NCBI GenBank assembly: GCA_009768925.2
Contig: VHIT02000034.1
Coordinates: forward strand, 496,001-560,000
Length of the DNA: 64,000 nucleotides
Reading direction: 5' to 3'
From: Cryptosporidium bovis
Lineage: Eukaryota > Apicomplexa > Conoidasida > Eucoccidiorida > Cryptosporidiidae
The notes below the pieces were generated by a model. That model ran no database searches. It saw nothing but the letters and a program-made list of their open reading frames with translations, and was not told where the DNA came from. Of the stretch, positions 45,145 to 55,900 are shown piece by piece (positions within the stretch are counted from its first letter, which is position 1; the number at the start of each line of letters is the position of its first letter). The translations under genes were made by a program, and so were the position numbers.

Positions 45145-45777
45145 ATTCTAAATCAATAATTACATACAGTATTATTGCCTTCAAACAAATAGATTTAAAT
45201 TACGCAGTTATCTGCATATATCTTGTTATGTTTATACATATATTACAGACTATTCGATGCAGATAATATTGTTGAAATTAATATTCCTTTTTTATAATGA
45301 GGGCAAATTACTATTTGTATTACTAAAATTAAGTGTTTAATACCAAATAAACAATCATGAGGAAAAAAGATGAAAACCTCACTAATGCAATATTTTATAG
45401 TCACTTTGTTACCACACTTTTTTTATTGACATTTTCAAATTTTGTGGTCTTATTTACAGAAAAAAAAAGATTTGGTGTTCACAAACTTGCTTTTAATTAA
45501 ACCTATCTCTAGCTATATTTAATGCGTTGAAACCATATTAGACCAAAAAACTCGCTTTTTCTTGTTCAAGCCGTGATTTTCTTAAATTCACGGTTTTTTT
45601 CCTAGTTTCGAGACCCCACACTTTGCAGCATAAAAGTCTGAATCTCCTAAATACAATATGCATGTCTGCATGCACAAACAAAAAATCAATAAATAAATGG
45701 TTTCTCAGAATAAGCAGTAATTTTAGCCTCAATTTTAAATAAGTTATACATTTATTAAGTCAATTAATGGAAATATA
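45145..45777. other. Divergent intergenic region (Deltex-type / CKK)
   Basis: A 633-base gap. It has a 6-base-pair stem CCGTGA/TCACGG (45571-45576 and 45588-45593) followed by a T-run, and the direct motif pair TGCATGTCTGCATGCA at about 45659-45674, of the TGCATGC type bound by some ApiAP2 factors. A minus-strand 64-codon frame starts only at TTG and is rejected. Confidence 0.45.
45659..45674. promoter_or_regulatory. TGCATG/TGCATGCA cluster upstream of CKK gene
   Basis: Two TGCATG cores within 16 bases, about 105 bases upstream of the CKK-protein ATG. TGCATGC-type sites are recognised by AP2 factors in apicomplexans; use here is inferred. Confidence 0.35.
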
Positions 45778-46857
45778 ATGTCATCATTCAGAATAAATAG
45801 AAATATGAATTTACCATACATAAGTTTGGATAGAATAGAGGAATTAAAAAGGCAACATAATGTATGTGAATGCAATTTAAAAAAACTTTACCAAACAAAC
45901 CAATGTCAAGCAAGTTATATTCCTGATTATAATGACCGATATTTTACGGAGTTAGGCGAAAGTAGAAGTTACTGCGAGTGTTTGATAAGTGATATTAGTC
46001 ATAACAATGGAAATAGGTGCGTAAATTTGAGAGAAATGAGAAAGGACTATTGTCATGCAGATTTTAAACAAAAAATAAGATCCAAACTGCTTAATAACAA
46101 TGAATTAGGTGGTTACCAACAAAAGTGTCTAAACAATTCGTCTAGAATAGGAGTTGACCTAAGTGAGTCACTTCCTTCCCTCTTTTTTCACAACAATTGT
46201 AATTTATGTGAATGTTTAAATAGCAGCTTAAAAAACACAAGACAAATGAGTGAAAGTGTAGAGTGTACAAAAAATTGCGAGAATTTAGATACACATCACA
46301 AAAATGGTTTTTTTGATGAGAGTAATGGATACGATGGCAATAACTCAGATATAGAAAACAATACAGACAATGAATATACAGGAGTTGCTTGTAGAAATTC
46401 TCACAAGACAAACCAAAAAAGAAAGGTGTTTCCGGGTGAAATCACGGATTCAGAAGACGATATGGAGATAGCAATAAATAGAAACAACAGAAAAATAGTA
46501 TTACTCGCAATAAATTGGATAAGTTTATCCGGAGAGCATAACAAAAAGATAAGAAAATTTATACAAGAATCAATGGAATCATGTGAATTAATAAACGTTC
46601 CACACTTCGTTATATTATTTCAATACGACGATCATAAAAGTGTAAGGGGCATATATACATATTCCAAAGAAGATAAAAAATGGTATTGTGTAATTGAAAT
46701 AACATCAAAGTGTCCAAGAATAATCGAAAAGGAGATGATTCATACACTTTATAAATTTGATACGTGCCAAAAAATATTTAAACCTATAAAACGACTAAGA
46801 AAAATAACAGATATAGTTGATGGTTTAAGCTTAAAGAATGAATATTTAAACAACTAA
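45778..46857 (+). CDS. CKK-domain protein (CAMSAP/Patronin-type microtubule minus-end binding module)
   Basis: 359 residues. The C-terminal ~120 residues (about 236-356) follow the CKK domain in order: NRKIVLLAINWISLSGEHN, KIRKFIQESMESCE, PHFVILFQYDD, VRGIYTYSKEDKKWY, IEKEMIHTLYKFDTCQKIFKPI and DIVDGLSL. The family pattern is an ALS.VCLAG..N helix start, a HFLILFRD strand, an ALY.Y strand and a Y.S..K.F..IPTK...DA.TI end. The N-terminal half is Asn- and Cys-rich and has three CEC motifs (near 30, 66 and 144). The calponin-homology and coiled-coil parts of animal CAMSAPs are missing. Known: CKK domains recognise microtubule minus ends. Inference: a minimal minus-end or basal-complex protein. 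The gene converges on the next with 13 bases between stop codons. Confidence 0.72.
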   Translation: MSSFRINRNMNLPYISLDRIEELKRQHNVCECNLKKLYQTNQCQASYIPDYNDRYFTELGESRSYCECLISDISHNNGNRCVNLREMRKDYCHADFKQKIRSKLLNNNELGGYQQKCLNNSSRIGVDLSESLPSLFFHNNCNLCECLNSSLKNTRQMSESVECTKNCENLDTHHKNGFFDESNGYDGNNSDIENNTDNEYTGVACRNSHKTNQKRKVFPGEITDSEDDMEIAINRNNRKIVLLAINWISLSGEHNKKIRKFIQESMESCELINVPHFVILFQYDDHKSVRGIYTYSKEDKKWYCVIEITSKCPRIIEKEMIHTLYKFDTCQKIFKPIKRLRKITDIVDGLSLKNEYLNN

Positions 46858-46870
46858 AACGATAACCATA

Positions 46871-49309
46871 TTATATATCAAATTTAAATTCAGATAATTG
46901 ATGCTGAAGAATATTATAGTTGTTTTGAACTCCCACTGTTCCCACTAACTTTTCAGGATGCAAAGCGGGGTGATTAAGCAACTCGAGAATGTTTGGTATC
47001 TTGGCTATGTTTTCATTTAATATTAACATAAGGAGTTCTTTCGTACATAATGAAACATTTTCTAACTTTGAAAAACAACCAGTATTGTTGGGATTATAGT
47101 ATTCATTCGACAAAGAATAATATAAAAGGGAGCCAATCATAAATATGTGTATTTTTTCTAATATGTTGGGCAGATCAGAAGACTGCTTAATATCAATTAA
47201 TTTGGATTTAAGAGTTTGAATATTCTTTATACTTAAAAGCTCCTGATCACCATTAATCGTCTCTCTCACAAATTTAGGGAGATAATTTATTAAATCGTCA
47301 TCTTTGTGATTTTTAATAAAATTCCTGCATCTCATCAAATTTGTTGGATAACTTTTTCTCAAATCAACATCATCATCTTGGAACAAATTCAAATTTATAT
47401 CCAAGTTAATTAAATCAATTGGGCCAATGGCGAAACAACATTCCTCCTTTCTAATATATATTTTGCTTGCTTTTATCGGAAATATAATACTGTTCATAAG
47501 TCTTTCATCATCCTTAGATGAATATATAAGTAAAAACAGCCTTAATAAGGATCTTGAGTACATAAGTGCAGTTGTTTCATTTAATACACCATTTAACTGT
47601 ACGTATGAATGAATATCATAACTTTCCAGGTGAGGATAAGTCTCAACTATGGTTGAATTCATGGAAGGGGGTGTTTGCCATTCAAATATTGCAGTGCAAA
47701 ACACCAATTCAGAAATTCCATGATTCAATTGTTTACTTTTAATTATATTTGTATTATTCAATGAAATGTTACAGCTTTGACTCAGAAATAACAAGATATT
47801 AATAGGTATTTCTTTTGATTTTAATTTGTTCATTTGTGTATTGTAAATACTCCTTATTTTTCGGAGTTTTGAAAATGAATCCCCAAGTATCAACTTTAAC
47901 TTGCATGTGTTTGATGATATAGATACATTTGGGGAGAATGTAGATTCACTATTACATTCATTTAACGATGGAAAATCAATTCTAAATAGTTTTAGTATGC
48001 AAGGAACAAGATCAACAAAATCAAAAGCTTTCCATACTATGCTTTTTCTCCCTATTCCTATTGGATTTAAAAACATATGACGATTATTTGATGTAAATGG
48101 AAAATTGGATAACGGAGATGACTCGAGTAATTTTATTAAATTCGAAAGTTTTATTAGTAAATTTCTCTTTAACATCAACGATTTCTCTCTTTCTTGTAAC
48201 TTACTACCCAAATATTTTGATAATACTGAACGGCACTGCAATGTCAATTCACTATCCTCATTCATTTGTCTATTCTCATTGTTGTCTGGTTCGTCACAAT
48301 ATGCATCATCTTCGCCATATCCCAATTCATAGTTAGATAAGAATCCACTATAGTCAGAATTCCCTAGGTGACTTGAAACCAATTTATCCTGGAGGTCAGC
48401 TATCTTGTGATGTTGGCTTACTATGTCCATTGCATCCATTCCCATAGACCAAGATTTACCTATATACTCGGTTTCAACAGAATTAGATTTATATAAAATA
48501 TCAAACTTTGGAAAACCTACTTTTGAACTCAAACTATTTACAATAATATGGATGTAATTCCTTTCTGATATTGCCAATTGTTTAAGCCTTGGCCTTAATA
48601 ATTGTATTCCTCTTTCCAATTCTTTCTCTATTGAAGACTGCAGCTCTATATTCAATCTCAAATCTTGTTCTAGTCCATCTAAATGTGAAATACAACTTTT
48701 ATGCATATCCATAAGCAACGCTATATCCTCCTGGTTTATTGTTTGGCTATTATCAACTTCAGATTCCTGAGCGTATTGATTATAAGGAAGAGGCTGACTA
48801 TTTGAATAAAATATTGGAGTGCCAAAGTTCTCTGTAAGTCCTACTGGGGACGAACCCGTAGCATTTGGTTCTGAGAAACGCCTTTCGAACAATTCAAGCT
48901 TTTCCAGATCAATTTTTGACCACAGCATACCTCTTAACCCCCTAAAATCTATTGGATCTTGTGTGCCTGAAACATCCGCCATTTCATTGTTCATTGATTC
49001 TATATCAGAGCTTTTATTTGATTTGAATTCCTGACTTGCTGGACATGCAACCACATCGCCACAACGACATACATCCTTGTTTACATTACTACAGCATTCT
49101 CTCTTTAAATTTAATTCACCTATTGTCTCTAGAATTTTCGGTTCTTTGAAATTTCTAGGGTAAATTGACACACCCGGAACCGGTTTATATCCTGTCCTTT
49201 TTGGAGCATCCCTTAGAAATAACTTTCTTATATCTATTGTGTGTGACTTCCTATTCCCATTTAACGAATCAAATTCTTTATCTTTTTTTATACGTTTCTT
49301 CTTGTTCAT
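46871..49309 (-). CDS. Tousled-like kinase homologue with degenerate kinase domain (pseudokinase)
   Basis: 812 residues. A basic N terminus, then coiled-coil stretches (about 195-260 and 365-410), then a kinase-like C-terminal domain. Its entry, KLSNLIKLLES...MFLNPIGIGRKSIVWKAFDF, matches the Tousled-like LLGRGGFSEVYKAFDL region and the helix before it. ILKLF preserves the beta-3 Lys. Beyond that the core is lost: no HRD and no DFG (the position reads AIGPIDL), while helical elements near the end (LPNILEKIHIFMIGSLLYYSL, LLNHPALHPEK) still resemble a kinase C-lobe. Known: Tousled-like kinases phosphorylate the histone chaperone Asf1 during replication. Inference: a non-catalytic scaffold derived from that family, or an extremely divergent kinase. 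The assignment rests mainly on the glycine-loop region. Confidence 0.6.
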   Translation of the reverse strand: MNKKKRIKKDKEFDSLNGNRKSHTIDIRKLFLRDAPKRTGYKPVPGVSIYPRNFKEPKILETIGELNLKRECCSNVNKDVCRCGDVVACPASQEFKSNKSSDIESMNNEMADVSGTQDPIDFRGLRGMLWSKIDLEKLELFERRFSEPNATGSSPVGLTENFGTPIFYSNSQPLPYNQYAQESEVDNSQTINQEDIALLMDMHKSCISHLDGLEQDLRLNIELQSSIEKELERGIQLLRPRLKQLAISERNYIHIIVNSLSSKVGFPKFDILYKSNSVETEYIGKSWSMGMDAMDIVSQHHKIADLQDKLVSSHLGNSDYSGFLSNYELGYGEDDAYCDEPDNNENRQMNEDSELTLQCRSVLSKYLGSKLQEREKSLMLKRNLLIKLSNLIKLLESSPLSNFPFTSNNRHMFLNPIGIGRKSIVWKAFDFVDLVPCILKLFRIDFPSLNECNSESTFSPNVSISSNTCKLKLILGDSFSKLRKIRSIYNTQMNKLKSKEIPINILLFLSQSCNISLNNTNIIKSKQLNHGISELVFCTAIFEWQTPPSMNSTIVETYPHLESYDIHSYVQLNGVLNETTALMYSRSLLRLFLLIYSSKDDERLMNSIIFPIKASKIYIRKEECCFAIGPIDLINLDINLNLFQDDDVDLRKSYPTNLMRCRNFIKNHKDDDLINYLPKFVRETINGDQELLSIKNIQTLKSKLIDIKQSSDLPNILEKIHIFMIGSLLYYSLSNEYYNPNNTGCFSKLENVSLCTKELLMLILNENIAKIPNILELLNHPALHPEKLVGTVGVQNNYNILQHQLSEFKFDI

Positions 49310-49794
49310 TTATATTTTAATTAGATTATTACCAGTAAGATCTAAAGTTAAGCCTCTAATTCATATTTAAACACGTTAATTATGTGAAATGTTAATTCTT
49401 TACCTATTACACCTGGTAGTCTTAGTAATATTTTTTCGTTTTAACCCACATTATACTTGCGATATATTCTAATAAATCAAAAACACATTTACCGGTACAA
49501 TATATGTATTTTACTTGTAAGTATTAATTAGGTACCGGGTATATTAACTTCAATACCGGCAAAATAATTATATTGGTAAGGTTAAATCAATTATATTTAT
49601 GCATTTATTTAAGAACAAAACTGAGGGGAAAAAAGATTAAACAAAATTGATCATTCTAAAAAGTAAATATTGTCTAGACAAACATAACATAATTTCTGCT
49701 TACTATCAAAAATAACTTATATAACTATTCAAATTCTTTACTTTATAGGTAAATGTTTTCCTATTTGTATAAGTACCATATTGCTTTTGCTTAT
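49310..49794. other. Intergenic region with three ACCGG boxes
   Basis: A 485-base gap 5' of the Tousled-like gene. TACCGGTA lies at 49490-49497, GGTACCGGGTATATTAA at 49531-49547 and ATACCGGC at 49553-49560, rare GC-containing boxes in AT-rich sequence 180-250 bases from the ATG. No gene seen. Confidence 0.45.
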
Positions 49795-52014
49795 TCAACT
49801 ATTGTATATCTCTACTTTTATGTCAGAGTTTTCTAAACTACATTTCTCCGGAATCAAATTTGTGGATCTCAACAGATAATTTGTTGTTTGTTGATTCACG
49901 ATTATTTCACCTAATATATAGTCTGAAACAAATTCACGATTACAATACCAACTTATTTTTATTGGACCAGTGTAAGATATGTTATTTTCTGAACTTAAAT
50001 CATCAATATATAATAATCTCAGTGATATCTCTGCTTGAAGCGTATTATCTTCGATGACAAAATTTAATACTTTGGGAACAAAATTAAACATTTCTATCTC
50101 AAATTGTGTCTTTTCTATATTCCGATTGTTGTAATGAAAACCTGTGAAAAAAGACCATTTTGCTAATATCTGAATATTATTTGCAAATATAACATTATCT
50201 TTCAAGTTTAACATGGAGATATGCGCTGCATCCTCAAATTCCATTTCCAAATTAATATTTATATCGTACCTATCAGTGTAAGGTGAAATAGTCACTGTAT
50301 TATATGTAACTCCATCAGAATAACCTATTTCTGTTTCACCATGACTTAAACTTTCATTAACATTATCAATATTGTTGTAGTTATTGCCGTCTATATTTTC
50401 TGAACTCGTTTTTTCATTATTTTTTGCACCTGAATCATTTAAGACAATATTTTCAATGTTATTATTTAGAGATGAAATTTTAAATAGTCCACCACCATCT
50501 AGAATGCCTTCTATATGAAGTGTTTCTATTTTCGGAATATCATTATTGCTAATTAAATACCCATAAAATGTTGTTTTCAATACCCCAGTCATTTTAACCT
50601 TATTATCTTGAGAAATAACTACAGAATGTACAGTGATTGATGGAATAGGTATTTGTCTAAGTGGAGGTGGAGGAAGAATAGCTAAATTTACAGTACTTTT
50701 TGCCGATCTAACAGCAGAGTCCAATAGAGTTGAAGAACTCCCCACACCATGAATATCTAAATTAATAACCTTTATAGGAATGTGATGACTTGTATTCTCA
50801 CCGAAATCAATTGATGGCATTAAAGTGTTAACTAACTTCCTATCATTAATAAAATTGTGCATGTTTAATGTACCATACATATTTAAATCAGTTTTTTCTC
50901 CAGAAAGAAATTCTGGATCATCTATTTTTAAAACTCCCAAATAGTTACCATTATGAAATACTCCAAAAAATATTTTTCCAAGATTTTTTACAAATATTCT
51001 CCCTCTATATTCATACGACATTTTTGATTTAAAAATAATATTTGAATTGTAATCAGTCTCTCTATCTAATGTTATATCCGTAAGTTGTATATTTGTTATA
51101 AGTTTTCTTAATGGCATCAAAATTGTAAACTTTCTAGTGACTAAATCTAATTTTCTTTTCGAAAGGTAATTAGGATTGCCAACATTAGCATTTATAGACA
51201 CCTCTGTCAAACCTTTTGTAAATATATCTTGAATAATTCCTGAGATTCCTTGCATATTTGTCGTATTTGAAGTTGTTTCAATCAAAATATCCATTTTATC
51301 TGACTCGAAAATATTCAAATAATCCGGACTGTTAATTTTAGCAATGGGAAGAGAATTCCATTCTATTTGCGAATCTTTGAAGTCAAAATGCATATTTGAA
51401 TGTTTATATATGTTTTTTTCTCTTAAAGGAGCATTAATCCTAACCAGCACTGATGTTTTCATTTTCTCAAATTCGCTTTCCGGAACAAATTCTATATTTA
51501 TGTTTTCCACATCAAATTCTAATCCCTGAAATAATGCATAATCCAAATTCGGATATGTCTCAAAATAGAAAAGTGTGCCCAGTATCGCAATTATAAATAC
51601 AAAACTCAACAAAATAGAAAGTATTGCATATGTTAATCTTTTCGAAAATGGTAAAATACTACCCTGAATGTCATCTCTTGTGTTGTTTTTACTTTGGTTT
51701 TCCAATTTACAACTAAAATTCGCATCACTTTCCAACTTTTCCTCTCCTTGAATACCATTTGCCCCATTTGACGCAACTTGTGGGGTTCTTATGTCTACTA
51801 CACTATCTGGAGAACCTATCACCGTAGTTGGACTAAATTCACCATCTAAATATAACTCACTTGCAGGTGATTGAATCCTCAATGATAATATATCTCTTTT
51901 CTCTTCCCACGATCTTGCATCAAAGTACCTGTTAGAAGGTGGTGAAATAGTGGATAATGATGGTGTTCTGACTGCGTCCAATATATCCTTTTCTTTAGCA
52001 GTATTAACATCCAT
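49795..52014 (-). CDS. Single-pass membrane protein with long beta-rich ectodomain (LEA2/DUF3712-like?)
   Basis: 739 residues from the first ATG (52014); an in-frame TTG at 52026 is rejected. About 125 cytosolic residues with SP/TP motifs (for example TPSLSTISPPS) precede one helix (about 125-148). The ~590-residue ectodomain is rich in beta strands with repeating units such as VLVRINAPLREKN...FKDSQIEW and FIVKNLGKIFFGVFHN-like stretches, plus a low-complexity Asn/Ser/Glu insert. The layout (short N tail, one helix, repeated beta modules) is that of LEA-2/WHy or fungal DUF3712 vacuolar proteins. I do not recognise a specific family. It is divergently paired with the next gene, which has the same architecture. 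Confidence 0.75.
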   Translation of the reverse strand: MDVNTAKEKDILDAVRTPSLSTISPPSNRYFDARSWEEKRDILSLRIQSPASELYLDGEFSPTTVIGSPDSVVDIRTPQVASNGANGIQGEEKLESDANFSCKLENQSKNNTRDDIQGSILPFSKRLTYAILSILLSFVFIIAILGTLFYFETYPNLDYALFQGLEFDVENINIEFVPESEFEKMKTSVLVRINAPLREKNIYKHSNMHFDFKDSQIEWNSLPIAKINSPDYLNIFESDKMDILIETTSNTTNMQGISGIIQDIFTKGLTEVSINANVGNPNYLSKRKLDLVTRKFTILMPLRKLITNIQLTDITLDRETDYNSNIIFKSKMSYEYRGRIFVKNLGKIFFGVFHNGNYLGVLKIDDPEFLSGEKTDLNMYGTLNMHNFINDRKLVNTLMPSIDFGENTSHHIPIKVINLDIHGVGSSSTLLDSAVRSAKSTVNLAILPPPPLRQIPIPSITVHSVVISQDNKVKMTGVLKTTFYGYLISNNDIPKIETLHIEGILDGGGLFKISSLNNNIENIVLNDSGAKNNEKTSSENIDGNNYNNIDNVNESLSHGETEIGYSDGVTYNTVTISPYTDRYDININLEMEFEDAAHISMLNLKDNVIFANNIQILAKWSFFTGFHYNNRNIEKTQFEIEMFNFVPKVLNFVIEDNTLQAEISLRLLYIDDLSSENNISYTGPIKISWYCNREFVSDYILGEIIVNQQTTNYLLRSTNLIPEKCSLENSDIKVEIYNS

Positions 52015-52914
52015 ATTTATCAACAATTAAATGAAAGCAAAACCCTAATATCCATTCAAAATAAATCAAATTTATTATTTGAATCCAACTTAAATATATA
52101 GTATAAATATTCTACAAAAAATAATACATTTATAACTTAGATCCCTTTATTTATTTTCTCAATTTATCAGCAAGTAATAATTTTAACAAGATTAATTTTA
52201 CTTGTCTATAGGCTTTTTAATTTTTTTCAATATTTATATCCGTATCGTTCTATTCTACTGATCTTAGCCTCCATTACTTTCCGAAACCTGCAAATATTTA
52301 CAATTTTTTTGTGGTGAATACTTATTCTCTGAAAATGCATTATAATCTTTAACTTTATAACTTTTTATCATTGATGCACTAATATAATGACTTCAGAAAG
52401 CGCTAATAGCAAGTTACCTTTTAACTTTTTTTTATCTCAATTTCTTTTCATCGCCCTCATACTATTGTCCACATTGATTTAATGCCAATTTAATGCATTA
52501 AAAAATTAAAAAAACTAGATAAATCAGAGATTCTAATAAACCAATTTCCATGAGATATAGTTAGAAATAGAATAACATGTTCCATTTTTCAAATAATTCG
52601 TTGTAACTAAAAACCATTTTAAAAAATGAAAATTTTAATTACCACGTAATTTGTGCATGTATACATGCATATAAAAAATTATATGCATGTATACATGCAC
52701 TCACAAGGATCATTTTATATTTTAATATTATTTTAAAAACATAATAGTTTTTTTTGTTAAATGCCTGAGTAAATAAAATCAAACAACAGTAAGAGTGAAC
52801 CTTATTATCACAAATATATGACTTTGGGTGCTATTGAGATTTGACTAAATATTTATTTATTAATACTGAGATTTAAATTTGTAATACAATAAAAAATTAT
52901 GGTTGAATGAAATT
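52015..52914. other. Divergent intergenic region with nested palindrome
   Basis: The 900-base gap between two architecturally similar divergent genes. Its main feature is the perfect inverted repeat at 52653-52700. It is otherwise AT-rich with homopolymer runs. Confidence 0.6.
52653..52700. repeat. 48-base nested palindrome with TGCATG cores
   Basis: Two perfect 22-base arms (52653-52674 and 52679-52700) flank a 4-base AAAA loop. Each arm contains the 14-base palindrome GCATGTATACATGC, so four TGCAT-type half-sites occur symmetrically. It sits about 215-260 bases from the plus-strand ATG and 640-690 from the minus-strand ATG. Confidence 0.85.
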
Positions 52915-55900
52915 ATGACAGAATTTGAAAGCAATAACAAGAGGACTAAAATAAATGTTGATAATTCTGTTTCAAATGATATGGCTACTATTAATAGCAG
53001 TGTTCAGGCAAAGTCAACAAGTGATGGTAATACCATATTTACAGAAGAAACAGAGTCCTCAATGCTAACAATTTTAAGAAATTCAAGAAGAGAAAATATT
53101 TTTGATGGGAGAATAAAACTATACTACAAAGACAAAATTTTGAATAAAAAAGAAAAGAGAAATACAACACCAAGGTCGAGAAAGTATATTATATCAAAAA
53201 ATGATTGTTCTACCTTTTGTAAATTAAGGTATAAATTGTTTAGAAATTTGATAATAATTCTCGGGGTCCTACTTATTTTGGCTTCATTTTTTGGGATATT
53301 TCTGTTCCTGTTACTTCCAAAGATTGCGGAGATTTTAATAAGAAAATCCGACTTATTTGTAAAAGAGGTAGATATATTAAATGTGAGCAAGCAGAATGAT
53401 GACCCTTCATTTGAATTAAATTCAGTTATAAATTTCGGTAAATCGTCCTCAATTAACTATATTAAATTCATCCATTCTTTATTGAACATAAGTTATATTA
53501 TATCTAATGAAAGCAATACAGTAACTAGACCATTAGGGAAATTATTTGTCTCTCAAGTATCAAACAGGGGAAATGGTGATTATTCAGCAAAAAGTAGATT
53601 TACAATAACAAATAATGATTCACTTGGGATATTAATTAAATATTATACTTCAGATATTGGCAACCATAGCAAACCTAATATTGATTTGAAAAATAATCAA
53701 AAAATTATTTTCAATGTTAAAGGATTAATGTCTTTAAAAATACTTGGAATTAGAATTAACAATATTATTGTGGAGAAAGAAATAGGTTCCAATTCACTCG
53801 AAAATGTTACAAATAGTGGTAATAAAATTAAAAGTTTATCATTTAATAGTAATGATAATAATATAATAATTCACAATAAGTGGTTGAGTGTCTATGATGA
53901 TGATGATATCAGAATTAATTTCGAAATGGAGGTAGATATATCAAAGTTACTAGGTGGTAATGAGGCATATGTCAATGGACAAGATGAGATATCGAAAAAA
54001 AAATTCATAATGCCATCAATTATGATGAATAATATTGGAGATTTATGGTTTAATGTATTAATTGGCAATGAATTAATTTGCCGTTTTATTTGGTTTGATT
54101 TTAATATCAAACCAGAGAGCAATATATGGACGTTTTCAATTGATTTTCCAAATAAAATTTCAGATAAATTAAAGGGAAAAATCATGGATTCCGTTATAAA
54201 TGGAAATAATGATTCAGATATTGTATTGGAAATAATAGGTGATTATTCAGAAAATGAAGCATTTAACGAGATAATTAAGAATATTAATATAAAATTACCA
54301 CTTAAAATATTATTTAATGTGTTTAAATCTGAAATGAACGGCCAAAAATTAACGGGTTCAAATATCTTAGACAAAATAATTAGATATTTAAAGGTTGGAA
54401 GAATTAAACTTATAAACGACCCACAAAGTTTAAGAATGAGAGGAGATATAAAAGTTGGATATGTTAATCCTATAGGGAATTCACTACCAATTGTGATGAA
54501 TGAAGTATCATTAAATTCAGTTCTTACTGATGAATTAGAAGATAACTATGGTAATGTTCATATATATATTAAAAAAAAACCAGAAACAAGCATGCGCAGA
54601 TTATTCGATATTTCTAATCATAACAAGAATACAGTTATAGACCTACTTTATAATGATGATTTATCTTTTTCATCCAACGGTATAGAACATCGAACTGATT
54701 CCAGAGGTCAAACTCCAAAAAAAGGCAGCATAGAGAAAAATAAATATAACCATATGGAAAAATGTAAAAATGAGAGAATTACGAAAAAGAATAGACAGCT
54801 GGTATTAAGACCTTGTTATAATATAAATGAATTTGAGATGGAATTAAGTATTAACACAGATAAAGTAAAATATGAAATAAAAAATGAATGGATTGAAAAC
54901 GTTGTTAGAAGAAATAGGAAATTAGCACTGAAAAATTCATTATTAAGTGTAAATGCAACAACTATTTTTGGAAACTCATTATTTAAAAATATTAGAATAA
55001 AGCGTAATTTGTTAGGTAATAGCAACAAGATTCAATTTGCAGCCAATAATCAGATATATTTGGATGATGATGATTATAATTTTGATGATTATTACAATGA
55101 TGAAGATGATTATCCCAAAAGTACTAGTGAAAATTTTAAGGCTTTAGATGTAAAAAACATGACAAAATTAATTAACATTGACGATTTAAAAATACTTGGT
55201 GAGGGTTACAACAATAGTTGGATAGTAAGAGTGTCAATTAATGAAACGAATATATTAAACAAATTTGGTGTTGATAAATTAGAAATAGGCTCATTTGGAT
55301 TTATTATTAGTTATAGCAACGTAACAATTGGATTTATTGGTACAAATAATTTCACAATAGGCAGCAATTCAAAATTGACACTAATTGGTGCGATTAAACC
55401 AGAGGTCGATCCTACAACTAATGAAATTAATAAATCAATAATAGATATGATAAATTCAATTTTGAAAGGAAATGTAAACAAAATACAAGATAGAAATCTA
55501 ACATTAGAATTTAAATCAGATCAACAAGAAAAGGAAATGTGCGTCAAATATTTCAATTATACAAAATATTTATCAGATGAGGATATTAGTTATTGGTTTA
55601 AAAACAAAAAAATGCCTTATTTAAATAAAATGTTGACAAAAAATGGAAACAGTAAGAAAACTTGGTTTGAAAAGTTTTTGAATGATCAGAAAATAAATAT
55701 ACCTATAAACCTAATGAATGAACTAAATAATTTTAGTATTCAAAAATATGTAGATAAAATTGTGGATGACAATTCAGATTTAATAAGTAATAGCCTATGC
55801 CTTGTTCAGTCATTTTTGAATGAGGATATCATAGTAAATGATGATAACAAAATAAGTGGAAACAAAATAAGTGAAATAGTTACTAATAAACTAAAAGAAT

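Noticed and set aside
45538-45732. Minus-strand 64-codon frame upstream of the CKK gene
   Set aside because: It starts only at TTG, contains a hairpin with a T-run and has no homologue I recognise.
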